This document shows positions 52,952 to 63,391 of a stretch of 64,000 bases of DNA, piece after piece. The notes under the pieces were generated by a model. The model did no database searches. It was not told the origin of the DNA and worked only from the letters and a program-made list of their open reading frames with translations. Source of the DNA: Bostrychus sinensis (Eukaryota > Chordata > Actinopteri > Gobiiformes > Eleotridae); contig CM036241.1 in NCBI GenBank assembly GCA_020698575.1, positions 39,105,855-39,169,854 on the forward strand. Direction: 5' to 3'. Within the stretch, counting starts at the first letter, position 1; each line of letters opens with the position of its first letter. Made by a program: the position numbers and the translations under genes.

Positions 52952-54256
52952 GCTTTATGGGGCTATTTTTGTAGCAAAACGATTTGTGTGTGTGTGTAAA
53001 AAGATTTGCTTGTAATAAGATATGTGTTTAATAAGTTTTGTGTGTGCGTATTAAGAGTTGTGTGTGTATTAAGATTTGCGCATGCGTAATGCAATTTGTG
53101 TCTGTATTGCAATTTGTGGACATGTAATAACATTTGTGTATTGTGATTTGTGCGTGCAAAATAAGATTTGTGCATGCATAATATAATTTGTGTCTGCATT
53201 ACAATTTGTGAGTGCGTAACAAAGATTTGTGTGTGCATAACACAATTTGTGTGTCTATACTGCTATTTATCCATGTGTAATAAGATTTGTGTGTGTGTAA
53301 TACAATTTCGGTGTCAGTATTGCAAATTGTGCATGCAAAATAAGATTTGTGTGTGCGTAATACAATTTCGGTGTCAGTATTGCAAATTGTGCATGCAAAA
53401 TAAGATTTGTGTGTGCGTAATACAATTTTGGTGTCAGTATTGCAAATTGTGCATGCAAAATAATATTTGTGTGTGTAAAATGATAAAATTGATAATAGAA
53501 ATGCAGTACATAATATACCTGCATACCTACAGAACCAAAGCAAAGCACCTACTACTGCCATCTATTATGTGTTGGCCAATCACAGTCTGAAAGTCGAAAC
53601 TCAGGGTAAAACAAAGACACACTAATCTAACATGGCAGAACTGTAGCAAAAAGATTTGTGCGTAAGATAGATCAATTTACACACTCACATTTTATTATGC
53701 ACACACAAAATGCAATACAGACACAAATCATATTATGCATGCACAAATCTTATTACACATGCACAAATGGCAATACAGACAAATCATATCAAACATGCAC
53801 AAATCTTATTACGCACACAAATGGGAATACAGACACACAAATCATATTATGCACACACCAATCCCAATATAGACACACAAATCATATTACGCAGACACAA
53901 ATCTTATCACACAGAAATGGCTATCAAGACACACAAATCTTATTACACACACAAATGGGAATACACACACACAAATCATATTACGCACACACAACTCCCA
54001 ATACAGACACAAATCATATTACACACACACAAATCTTATTACACACACACACAAATGGCTATACACACACACACACATCTTATTACGCACATAAAAAACC
54101 TTATTACGCACGCACAAATAACAATAGACACACAAATCATATTATGCACGCACAAAGTGTAATATGCACACACAGAACTTGCTCACACATCTTATTACAG
54201 ACAAATCTATTTATACGCACACACATCTTTTTGCTACAATAATAGCACCATAAAGC
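52952..54256. mobile_element. 1.3-kb fold-back element made of inverted tandem arrays
   Basis: The termini GCTTTATGGGGCTATTTTTG and TAATAGCACCATAAAGC are inverted, followed by TGTAGCAAAA-GAT on both sides. TAA flanks at 52949-52951 and 54257-54259. The left arm (about 52980-53480) is a tandem array of a roughly 20-bp unit AAGATTTGTGTGTGCGTAAT. The right arm (about 53665-54235) is the reverse complement type, CACAAATCTTATTACACACA. A 160-base unique spacer lies between. GTAGCAAAAAGATTTGTGCG recurs inside at 53643-53662. A 3-bp TAA duplication would fit PIF/Harbinger mobilisation. All long open frames here (up to 194 aa) are array readings. Confidence 0.85.
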
Positions 54257-54259
54257 TAA

Positions 54260-56261
54260 ACTAAACCAGCACTTATATTTGTCTTCAGCATGTCTCAGGA
54301 CTGAACGCACTGAGCTGCGGCCCTGTGATTGGCCGATTGCATACTTCCATTAGAAGAGGTGTACCTAATAATGTGGCCAGTAGGTCTAAATCAGCTTCTC
54401 TTTATGCTAACGTTGCTCTGTCCATGTTTGAACAATGACTTCCGTTTGATTTGAGGAACTTATTATTCTGACTGTAACAAAATGAAGTCCAAAAGCTTGT
54501 CCAAACTGTCACTTCTGGTCCTATAGTGTGGTTACAGTGCAGTCTGAGGAAAATGAAGGAGAGAAAAGAGGAAATCCCATGTGTTTTTGCCCCAGGATCT
54601 CTAACAGTGGAGGAGATATGAGTCTGACCCACTTCCACTGTATAATCTGGATACACTACATTTACATCACAAAGTACTTTTACATGCAAATACTACCACA
54701 CGCTGTTTATCTTCAGAGAGTATTTTAGTACAGGACGGGGGTCAGGAAAAAGAGGAGAGGGGTATTTTTGGAAAGAAGTTGGCAACAAAATTACATTATT
54801 CAATCTAGTGTATATTGTTTTTTTGATGTGTGAACACGGTTAGCATGTTAGCATGTTAGCATGTGTTACTGTGGGTTCTCTCCTCTTCTTCCCACCGTCC
54901 AAACACATCTAATGCCTTGTCCACATAGAGTGTATCTGCAAAGGTTTTTTATTTATTTTAAGAACTAATTCTTTCGAAATGGGACAAAACAGAGATATAT
55001 AGAGAAGAAAAATAAAATTCAAGTTGTGAAATATTGAACTAGTTGAATGTGTTTACCTTTTTAAGTTCTGCATTGGCATGCCCTCCAACAAAATGAGTAT
55101 GTGGAAAAAAATCTATTGACCTGTATGGAGTTGATTAATATCTGAGGGAGGTGACACAAACATTTTTTTTTTTTTTTTTTTTGTAATTCTTCTCTCACAG
55201 ATTCATTTGATGTCATTAGAAAACAAATAAACCCTGATAAGAAAAATGAAAAACAAACAAACAAAAAAACATATACAACTTAAAACAACTTATTTAATCT
55301 GTCAACTCTCAGACCCAAAATGTCTGATGGAGTTGACAATCCTGAGTGTGACATATGAAATATTAACAATGACATCAAAATACTGAAAAACTATACAACT
55401 AGTTTGACTTTGCCAAACATGGATACATGCAACAGTATCTGACTAGTACCAAACATCCTGCTAAGATTACTGTTTCTATTAATATTACAGAATGTTCATA
55501 AATGTCTGATGGAGTTGACAAAAAACAAGGGCACAACTATAAAACTTAATAAAAACATGTTGGATCAGTGAAAAACAACTTTGCTTGGATTTATTTTGAT
55601 CTAATATGAATTTTTAGTGCAGACAAATAACAAAGCATGAAGCGCTTTCCCACGTGCACACTCATGGCATCTCCATTGTTTTTGTATTTGTAATTGTTTT
55701 TGTATTTGTAAATGTATTTGTATTTCAGTTTGCAATTATAATTCAATTTGTAATTGTATGTTTGGGAGGCTGAATTTTTTTAAAATGGGGTTCCAAAGTT
55801 TTTAGAGCTCATCTTTTCTGAAATGATGATACCCTGCCCCCACCACTCCCTTAACTCACATGCACTAAACTCCCACAACAACAACAACAATGGCGTCTTA
55901 TAGTGTTGTGTTCGAGCTGCAGATTCTACTGAGCTTTTTATGGTTTTTACAGCAGAATATTCTACTCCTCTCACTACAGACTAAGGTACCCTTTCAAACT
56001 CATACAGTCATATGCACCTCCATGTTCTTATGTTTACATCGCACCAGTTTTCTGGGCATGCCTCGTGTGTTCTTGGTGTGTTTCTGTGGCAGCGTTACAG
56101 CGCCCATAACAGGCCTGGCATATGTATTACAGTGTTTTCAGTGATTTTGTGTGTACCCATGTTGAAACACACATTTTCTAAGATGGTTCTGTGTTTATGG
56201 AAAACATTTTTGAAACTATAACGTTTTCATCCTCGAGTGGATATAGCCTAAATGTCCCATA
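54260..56261. other. Non-coding stretch, no gene recognised
   Basis: GGTGTACCTAATAATGTGGC at about 54358-54377 matches a common fish repeat end. ATGTCTGATGGAGTTGACAA occurs at 55319-55338 and 55500-55519, about 181 apart. A poly-T run lies at 55163-55182. (TGTATTTG)n-like words lie at 55683-55720. Open frames at 55780-56221 have no domain. Confidence 0.45.
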
Positions 56262-56437
56262 GTGAATGGATGTGACAGTGAATAGTTGTCAGTGTGAGTC
56301 TCTAATTGTCAGCCCTGAAACTAACTGACCACTATCCAGGGTGCACCATGCCTCAGGCCCATAGTAGCAGAGATAGGCTCCAGTCACCCATGACCCCTGA
56401 TGTTAACTGGTGGTACAAAATCAGTGACTAATTGAAA
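56262..56437 (+). repeat. Common fish dispersed repeat, uninterrupted copy
   Basis: GTGAATAGTTGTCAGTGTGAG, CCCTGAAACTAACTGACC, CTATCCAGGGTGCACCATGC, GATAGGCTCCAGTCACCC and CATGACCCCTGATG are in order. It is the intact counterpart of 46410-46969. Confidence 0.75.
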
Positions 56438-57905
56438 GAATGTATGTTTTAGCAGCTGTAGTAGAAATAGTACAAGCAGTAGTAGTTGTAGTAGTAGTGG
56501 ATGTAGTAGTAGTAGTGTGCAAAGGGTAGTTCCCATGTCTCAAGTCTTAAAATGCTAGGGGGAGCATATAGGTACACGCCCCAGCACTTGATACCTCACA
56601 CACAGCACAGGATGCCATCAGATATATTAAAAATGCAGTTTATTCCTCTTGTCCTTGAATAAAAACATCAGCATGCAGCAGAAGTCTCCATCACATCTCA
56701 GAAAAATCGCTCAAACAAGACGTTGATTTAATTTCACGCCACAGAAAAACCTCTCGGTGGACTAAGGGTATGTTTTCATCTTGGTCCACAGCTGATAGCT
56801 ACAATATTTCATTCATAAAAGCGAACAGGAATTGACCAATGAGAGGAGAGCACAATTACTCCACTCCTCGTTCATGTTCAGATCCAGAGTGCTTCTCTTC
56901 TGGGCTTTAGGAAATTAGCTCAGTGTTTTATTTGAAAACTAGAGATGACCTTTTCATGACCTTTCCTCTTGTTGTTTAAAGATGAGAGTTGAGAAAAATA
57001 GCTGTGGCAATAAGACAGCCTTAATTAAAGTTGATTTACATGTGCAATTATTCAATAAGAGAGATTGTAAATGCTACTAAAGCTACTGAACTTACCACGA
57101 TTTTTAAGAATTTTAATGCTTTCTGTGTGTGTTTGGTGTAGTCTGGAACCCGCTCGTCCTCAAGTCCAAGTTATTGTCCATAAGTATTCCATCTCTGAGT
57201 CTAGCCTTTTTAATTTTAAAATAGTTAAAATATACTATTGAATTTTATTAGACCAACATCTTTGCTTAAAAATAAATACTACACACCTGATTCTTTTAGT
57301 ACCACCCTGTGCTGGCTAAATCTTCATCTTTGTAAGTTTTCCATTTTCAAATATTAAAAATAATATTCAAAAATAAATCAAGTCTCAACCCAAGGCCAAT
57401 TCAGAAAAGCAGATGTAATAATCATCCACTAAGACATGCTCAAACTGATCCTTTGTCATAATCCTATCAACAGAATAACACTGCAGCTTCTGTTTGGGCA
57501 AAAACCTTATTTACTCCACTACAATTTCATTTACACTTGAAAAAATAAATAAATAAAAAAAAACACAAGTCCTGGAGTGTTGTAACAGGAAGACAGCAGC
57601 ACGTTTGGCGAAAATCCCATTCAGAAAGATGCAGGGGGTAAAAAGGGAGAGGATTGAGAGTTTTTCAGAATAAATCGTGTTAAAACGGACATTGGTTCCA
57701 CCTTAGAGGCTTGTTCTGCTTTTGTACGAGAGAAAATGAAGTTAGGAGGAGAACAACAAGGACAAAGAGGCGTAAAATGGTGAAACATAAGGATTTAGGA
57801 GGAGAGGAGACAAGTGGAGAGTTAGTGGGAATACTTCTGCTGCTACAAATCTACCAGGATTTAGCCTGAGGCCAAAAATAAAGTTTCATTGTATTTACTC
57901 CAGAT
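56438..57905. other. Non-coding stretch, no gene recognised
   Basis: (GTA)n-type triplets lie at about 56478-56518. 56750-57110 is mostly unique, with some ATTA-rich words (TTAATTAAAGTTGATTTAC). No element ends and no domain-bearing frames were found. Confidence 0.4.
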
Positions 57906-58603
57906 CAGTGGTTCTAAAAAGGTCCGCACACAAGACTAAATCTGGGATTAAACTGAATCTAAACCAGGACTAAACTGGGCCTAAACCAGGACTAAACTGG
58001 GCCTAAACCAGGACTAAACTGGACCTAAACTAGGACTAAACTGGGTCTAAACCAGGACTAAACTGGGCCTAAACCAGGACTAAACTGGACCTAAACTAGG
58101 ACTAAACTGGGTCTAAACCAGGACTAAATTGGGCTTCAACCAGGACTAAGCCAGGAATAAACAGGACTAAACTGGGACTAAACTGGACCTAAACTAGGAC
58201 TAAATTGGACCTAACCCAGGACTAAACTTGGCCTAAACCAAGACTTAACTGGGCCTGAACCAGGACTAAACTGGACCTAAACCAAGACTTAACTGGGCCT
58301 TAACCACGATTAAACTGGAGCTAAACCAGGACTAAACTGGACCTAAACCAGGACTAAACTGGAGCTAAACCAGAACTAAACTGGACCCTAAACCGTGACT
58401 TAACTGGGCCTAAACCAAGACTAAACTGGGCCTAAACCAGCACTAAGCCAGGACCGAATGGAACTAAACGATAAAAAACCAGGACTGTGATCATATTCTT
58501 AAAGGTCTCTATTCCTTCAAATATTCCAGACAGTCCAGAGTACCACAAGAGAGAGCCTATGTACCACCAATGAGAGACCTGTACCCCTGTTTGAGAACCT
58601 CTG
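57906..58603. mobile_element. hAT-type element filled with a 22-bp dimer of the minisatellite
   Basis: The left end is CAGTGGTTCTAAAAAGGT and the right end CCCCTGTTTGAGAACCTCTG. The right subterminal GTACCACCAATGAGAGACC and AGAGTACCACAAG match, inverted, the TGGTACAGGTCCC/GGTACTCAGG subterminal words at 36147 and 28681. The interior from about 57950 to 58470 is a tandem array with a dimer unit CTAAACCAGGA + CTAAACTGGGC. No 8-bp duplication survives, as the right flank is a (TA)n microsatellite that may have overwritten it. Confidence 0.78.

Positions 58604-58608
<5 letters not shown>

Positions 58609-58686
<78 letters not shown>
58609..58686. repeat. (TA)n microsatellite
   Basis: About 39 TA units, immediately beside the right end of the hAT-type element. 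Confidence 0.97.
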
Positions 58687-58688
<2 letters not shown>

Positions 58689-59177
58689 TGAAATTCAGTT
58701 TAAATGAAAAGAAACAGGCAGAAAAGTGTGTGCAGCTGTAGACATCAGCGCTGTAGTGGTGATAATGACAGCTGACTGGACACTATTAAAACATATACTT
58801 TCATGAAACGTCCTCGTACAGCAGTAGCATGAAGTGTGTAGTCAGCGCTTCTGTCCAAACATCGAGTGCCGGAAGTTTGAGTTTTTCTACATTTGAGGCA
58901 GTAAACAGATGGAAGTGTCTGTTTTTATTTATTTTTGAGAAAAGGTTAAAGAGAATCATCTCAAACGCAGCACCATCTGCTCACGTCCAACACTTCTACA
59001 TCAACACCACCACTTATGAAATATACTATGGAAATATGAGAGGGTTTGGTGCAGTTTGGTCAGCGTCAGAAGTACTCAAAAAGTACTTCAAAATAATATG
59101 ACTCAAGTACACAAGGACAATAATTAAGTAAAAAATGTAGTAAATTGAGTAAATGAGTAAAAAAGTGTTGAAGTTTA
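58687..59177. other. Non-coding stretch with AAGTACTTT-type repeat words
   Basis: GTCAGAAGTACTCAAAAAGT and ACTCAAGTACACAAGG at 59066-59118 recall the hAT MITE at 13815-14326. The open frame 58829-59101 has no known domain. Confidence 0.4.
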
Positions 59178-59593
59178 CGCTCAGGCTCTCCTGGCACCTT
59201 TTATGTTTTTTCAAATTCATGTTTTGCTATCATTTTGGCATTTCTAATGCTATGGTGATAAGATGTTCATTAATTAATGAATTTTAGAATTTCAGCGTCA
59301 CAAATGAAAAAAAAACAAAACAAAAAACAACTACTGTTCAGACAAAAAAGTCACTCACAAATTCTTTCTCTTAAATCCCTTTTTGGTCCCATTGACATAC
59401 ATTCCAGAAATGTTAAATCATGTTAATTCCTCTGTAACCCTGTCAGTCAGAGGCTAAAAAATACACACACAAAACAATCACTACCAGATCCACCATTTTC
59501 TCATTGCTCTGTGGGAAAAAAATCCCTTATATTTCCCATTAGATAACAGTGACTGTAGACCAGCTCTTTTCAAGCTTTAAGAGGAAGAACCTA

Positions 59594-59657
<64 letters not shown>

Positions 59658-59843
59658 TGGTCTTTGTTTGCAATGGCACAGAAGTAAAAATGTATTAAAA
59701 TCAGTATTAGGGCAAGTCAGAGATCTACCTGGGACTGGTAATTTTGCACAAACAAAAAACACTTTGCATCTTTAAATAGTAAATAATTCATGTTTTATTT
59801 GAAAATATGTGGGAATTACGTTAATAAGCTGGCATTTAAAGAG
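59178..59843 (-). mobile_element. piggyBac-like MITE, longer inverted copy
   Basis: Homologous on the complement to 28007-28459. It starts CGCTCAGGCTCTCCTGGCAC after TTTA (59174-59177) and ends GCTGGCATTTAAAGAG before TTAA (59844-59847). Shared interior words include TTAATGAATTTTAGAATTTC and ACTGGTAATTTTGCACAAAC. It is longer because of an extra segment (about 59330-59575) and a (TTA)n microsatellite. Another similar end (GGGCCTGAGGG followed by TTAA) lies at 59991-60005, suggesting a neighbouring partial copy. Confidence 0.7.
59594..59658. repeat. (TTA)n microsatellite
   Basis: About 21 uninterrupted TTA/ATT units inside the piggyBac-like element. They cause the poly-Asn open frame on the minus strand. 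Confidence 0.97.
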
Positions 59844-59847
59844 TTAA

Positions 59848-61154
59848 AAACATAAAATGAATTAACTTTTGCTATGTGTGATGATGATAATGGTTAAGGA
59901 GATTAATGTAAAAAAAAAAAAAAATCTTTATGTTTTATATTTTTAAATGTGACACAGTGACCAAAAAGTTCTTTTCAAGAGAAAGAATGTGGGCCTGAGG
60001 GTTAAGTACAATGTACATTTGAAATATGTTTGCGTATTTTCTTATTTACATCCACAAACCTGTATCAAACCCATGACCCTCTCTCTGTCTTAAAGGTGAG
60101 CGTGTTGAATAATAATGCACTTTTCTAGTCACTCAAAGTCACTACAGTTTGGTGCATTATTCATTTTCTCCTCAGACACACTCATTGATGGAAGCATGGC
60201 TGCCATTCTTCACCTATGGCCTCTCCAACCACACATTCATCCAGGCGAGGTGGGTGAAATGTCTTGTCCAAGGACACAACAATGACAGTATGTAATACTT
60301 TTTTTTTATTTTGCCACTGAGAAAGAAAAATATTTACTTATTTGAAAACTGTCAAATTTGACTTGAATGTAAAATGTTATGTTTAATCCTTGATTTAGTC
60401 ATGATGTTCATGGTCCTGCAGGGCCACAACAGAAGAGGGGAGACTATGCCAAAATATAGAAAGTGCACAAATATAGATTTATAAACATAGGATAAATGTA
60501 ACAAAAACTACTATGAGGTGTGAGTATTAGTGTCAGTGGTGTTGTGTGGATGCTTGTCAGTGCTGTGTGTATGTGTGCGAGTGTTGAGGTGTGAAAATCA
60601 AAGACAAACTCAAATGTGCATTACGAAGACACAAGGCCTGGAGCCTGACAGCAGCACAGCAGCCACACAACAGCAAGGCAGGCAGCAGAGGAAGAGTCAG
60701 GGAAAGAGGAGGCGGGACTTTAAAGCTTCCCTGCCACTGGTGCAGCTGCGGTAACTTGGAACAGGCAGACAAACACAGCCCTTACACTAAAAAGCCTATA
60801 TTATTGTCAGTTTAGTTGTAATCTCTGTCATGGTTTAATTTGAGTTTAGCCTGGTCTAGCCTGTAGTTTGGTCCTCTTGTAATTTTGGTTTAGTCTGCTA
60901 TAATCCAAAGACTAACTGTGTCTACTGTGCTTTCATGCCTGTATTGTCTGGACTTTCCCTTTTGGTTCAGATCAAATCCTCAGGTGTGAAAGCTCCCACA
61001 GACTGTGGTACAGACCACACAGCTGGTCTTTGGTTCAGACAAAACAGAGGAGGTGTCAATCTGGACCAAGGCCTGGTTCGTTTTTAATTTTTTCATTTTA
61101 CATTTTATTTATTTGTTCTTTACATGGTAATGTAAAAAAAAAGAAAAGAAAACC
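59848..61154. other. Non-coding stretch, no gene recognised
   Basis: Open frames on both strands at 60530-60815 overlap, are low-complexity and have no domain. 60830-60900 has a few TTTAGTCTGG-like words related to the 11-bp unit. Confidence 0.4.
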
Positions 61155-61335
61155 TACACGTATATATACACACACACATACATACACACGTGTACACACA
61201 CATACACACGTATATACACACATACACACATACATATACACGTACACATATATGTGTACATACATACACACACACACATATACATACACACATATACACA
61301 TATATACATACATACATACCTACACACATACACAT
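61155..61335. repeat. (CA)n/(ATAC)n compound microsatellite
   Basis: About 180 bases of alternating purine-pyrimidine CACACATA/TATACACG sequence, capable of Z-DNA. All long His/Thr- or Cys/Val-rich open frames here are artefacts. Confidence 0.97.
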
Positions 61336-61869
61336 ACATTTACAGTATATGGAAAATTCAATCCAATACATTCCATGTAAGAACAGGAGTAGGACAAAGA
61401 ACAATTCTTACGAAACCTACCCCCTTCTCATTTCATAATTTAAAGAACATAGATGGCCCCAAGCACAGACCGATTATTTAAAGAAATAGTTATCCACACA
61501 TACAGAACTTCACTTTAGTTATTTTCATTTTTACCATACATCTTTAGTACTTTTTGTTTAAAGGTTTGAACATTTTTTAAGCTCATTTTCCTGAGAATTC
61601 CATTGTTTTACACCCACCACAGAAATGCCCTTTTTTTTGAGTGTGGTTCTGCCAAAAGGATGTTTAAAATCAATTTTTTTTTTCTTTTAAACTTTAAAAT
61701 GAAAGAGTAAAATGTCTTGGATAAGCTTGACATTACAGCACATGATAATAGTATGGTAACAAATAGTTAATAACACGGTAATTATGTCATTTCTTTTATT
61801 TGTTTCTTGGTAATAACATGGAAACAGTGCTGCAAAATGCACATCTCCCTCCTTTTGTTTTATTTTATG
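61336..61869. other. Non-coding stretch, no feature recognised
   Basis: AT-rich. The GGTAATAACATGG and GGTAATTATG words at 61750-61875 may be the simple-sequence 3' tail area of the adjacent minus-strand LINE. Confidence 0.4.
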
Positions 61870-62900
61870 GTAATATTCATAATAATAGAAAAGAAATTGC
61901 TCTCTCGTCCTCCGTGGATGGTCTCATCCATCCAAGCTTGGGTCCTCTACCAGAGGCCTGGGAGCTTGAGGGTTCTGTGCAGTATCTTTGCTGTTCCTAG
62001 GACTGCACTCTTCTGGACTGAGATGTCTGATGTTTTTCCTGGGATCTGCTGTAGCCACTCTTCCAGTTTGGGGGTTACTGCCCTGAGTGCTCCGATGACC
62101 ACGGACACCACTGTTGCCTTCACTTTCCAGGCCTTCTCAAGTTCTTCTTTGAGGCCTTGGTACTTCTCTAGTTTCTCATGTTCCTTTTTCCTGATGTTGC
62201 AATCGCTTGGTATTGCGATGTCAACCACAACGGCTTTCCTCTGCTGTTTGTCCATCACCACAAAGTCCAGGTGATTCACTATTACCATTTTGTCTGTCTG
62301 GATCTGGAAGTCCCACAGGATCTTAGCTCGGTCGTTCTCTATCACCTTTGGAGGTATTTCCCATCTTGACCTCGGGACTTCCAGACTGTACTCTGCACAG
62401 ATGTTCCTGTACACTATACCAGCCACTTGGTTATGACACTCCATGTATGCTTTCCCTGCCAGGATCTTACAGCCTGCAGTTATGTGCTGGATTGTCTCAG
62501 GGGCCTCTTTGCACAGTCTGCACCTGGGGTCTTGTCTTGTATGGTAGATCTGGGCCTCTATTGCTCTGGTGCTCAAGGCCTGCTCCTGTGCAGCCATGAT
62601 CAGTGCCTCTGTGCTGTCCTTCAGTCCAGCCCTTTCTAGCCATTGGTAGGATTTCTGGATATCAGCCACTTCAGTTATCTGTCGATGGTACATCCCATGT
62701 AGGGGCTTTTCCTCCCATGATGGTTCCTCCAACACCTCGTCCTCAGTTTTCCACTGCCTGAGACATTCACTGAGAACTTCATCTGTTGAGGCTATCTTCC
62801 TGATGTATTCAAGGATCTTGGATGTTTCATCCTGGACAGTGGTTCTGACACTCACTAGTCCTCTGTCTCCTTCCTTGCACTTAGTGTACAGTGTCAGGGT
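61870..62900 (-). mobile_element. R4/Dong-type (Rex6-like) LINE, 5'-truncated
   Basis: Minus-strand fragment consisting of the C-terminal coding region and a short 3' tail. It is truncated at about 62900, where a different repeat (TTTATTTAACCTTTATTTAA) begins. The 3' side runs through GGTAGAGGACCC..GCTTGGATG (complement) into ATAAT/ATTACC simple sequence near 61870, typical of R4-like elements. No target duplication was identified. Confidence 0.85.
61947..62895 (-). pseudogene. LINE C-terminal zinc knuckle and restriction-like endonuclease
   Basis: An open reading of more than 302 residues with the stop at 61947-61949. The ATG at 62855 is internal: the frame is open upstream to about 62895 with LTLYTKCKEGDRGLVSV. 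The family is that of single-ORF LINEs with a restriction-enzyme-like endonuclease (R2/R4/Dong group). The C-x2-C...H-x4-C knuckle is CRLCKEAPETIQHITAGC. It is followed by the nuclease core, with RAKILWDFQIQTDK, a D at LDFVVMDKQQRKAVVVDIAI (expected motif PD...D/E-x-K-like), and HEKLEKYQGLKEELEKAWK, ending KILHRTLKLPGLW. The first motif normally has PD where this copy shows LD, a possible loss of function. The reverse transcriptase is absent. The frame is unusually intact, so this insertion is young or well preserved. Confidence 0.88.
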
Positions 62901-62904
62901 GCTG

Positions 62905-63010
62905 GATTCTTTTATTTTTTATTTTTATTTAACCTTTATTTAACCAGGTAAGCCCTTTGAGAACCATTTCTCATTTTCAATGACGACCTGGATTTGGGGT
63001 GGAACCCTCC
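62905..63010 (+). repeat. Common fish repeat (TTTATTTAACCAGGTAAG type)
   Basis: TTTATTTAACCTTTATTTAA, CCAGGTAAGCCCTTTGAGA, CATTTCTCATTTTCAATGAC and GACCTGG are in order. I recognise this as a widespread fish repeat but cannot assign its class. It truncates or adjoins the R4-type LINE. Confidence 0.6.
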
Positions 63011-63171
63011 ATGCATAGTCAGGAGCTTCCATGTTTCCATGCTTCCCCCAACCCCCCTCTCTCACAGACAGAGCAACTCCTTAGACACAGAGATCAGCTG
63101 AGTTGGCCTGGTTTCAATGTGATTGGCTTTGGGTTTTAAAGATTTGTCATTCACAATATGGAGAAAATAGC

Positions 63172-63391
63172 CCCCTACTGTCTGACGCCTTCTCCAGGAC
63201 TACATCCTAGGTATGAGATAAGGTGTAGTAAGTTTCAACATTGGATTAGGGAGGCCATTGAGGTTAGGAAACGTGCACCAAGAACTATGAACCAGGACAA
63301 GGGAGCCTATACCTTATCCAACACCTAGGATGCAGTCCTGGAGAAGGCGTCAGACAGTAGGGGCGCAAGCTTTCCGTACTGGCACTTCTGA
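63172..63391 (+). mobile_element. Penelope-like element 3' remnant with hairpin
   Basis: The plus-strand reading 63233-63391 gives HWIREAIEVRKRAPRTMNQD, KGAYTLSNT, a stop (TAG at 63326), then DAVLEKASDSRGASF. This resembles the end of the GIY-YIG endonuclease domain of Penelope-like retroelements (REAIxIRK...MNRDEGAY-LSH-WD). The segment 63172-63222 (CCCCTACTGTCTGACGCCTT and onward) is the inverted copy of 63312-63364 (GGAGAAGGCGTCAGACAGTA and neighbours), giving a hairpin with arms of about 50 bases around a 90-base loop. Inverted repeats of this sort are known for Penelope-like element ends. Confidence 0.7.

Noticed and set aside
53168..54242. Open frames of 120-194 aa on both strands
   Set aside because: They read through a tandem repeat in which stop codons are absent by motif composition. 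The peptides are repeats of YYAHTN/ICVCVI type with no domain.
61030..61438. Several His/Thr- and Cys/Val-rich open frames
   Set aside because: They are translations of a CA/TA-rich microsatellite.
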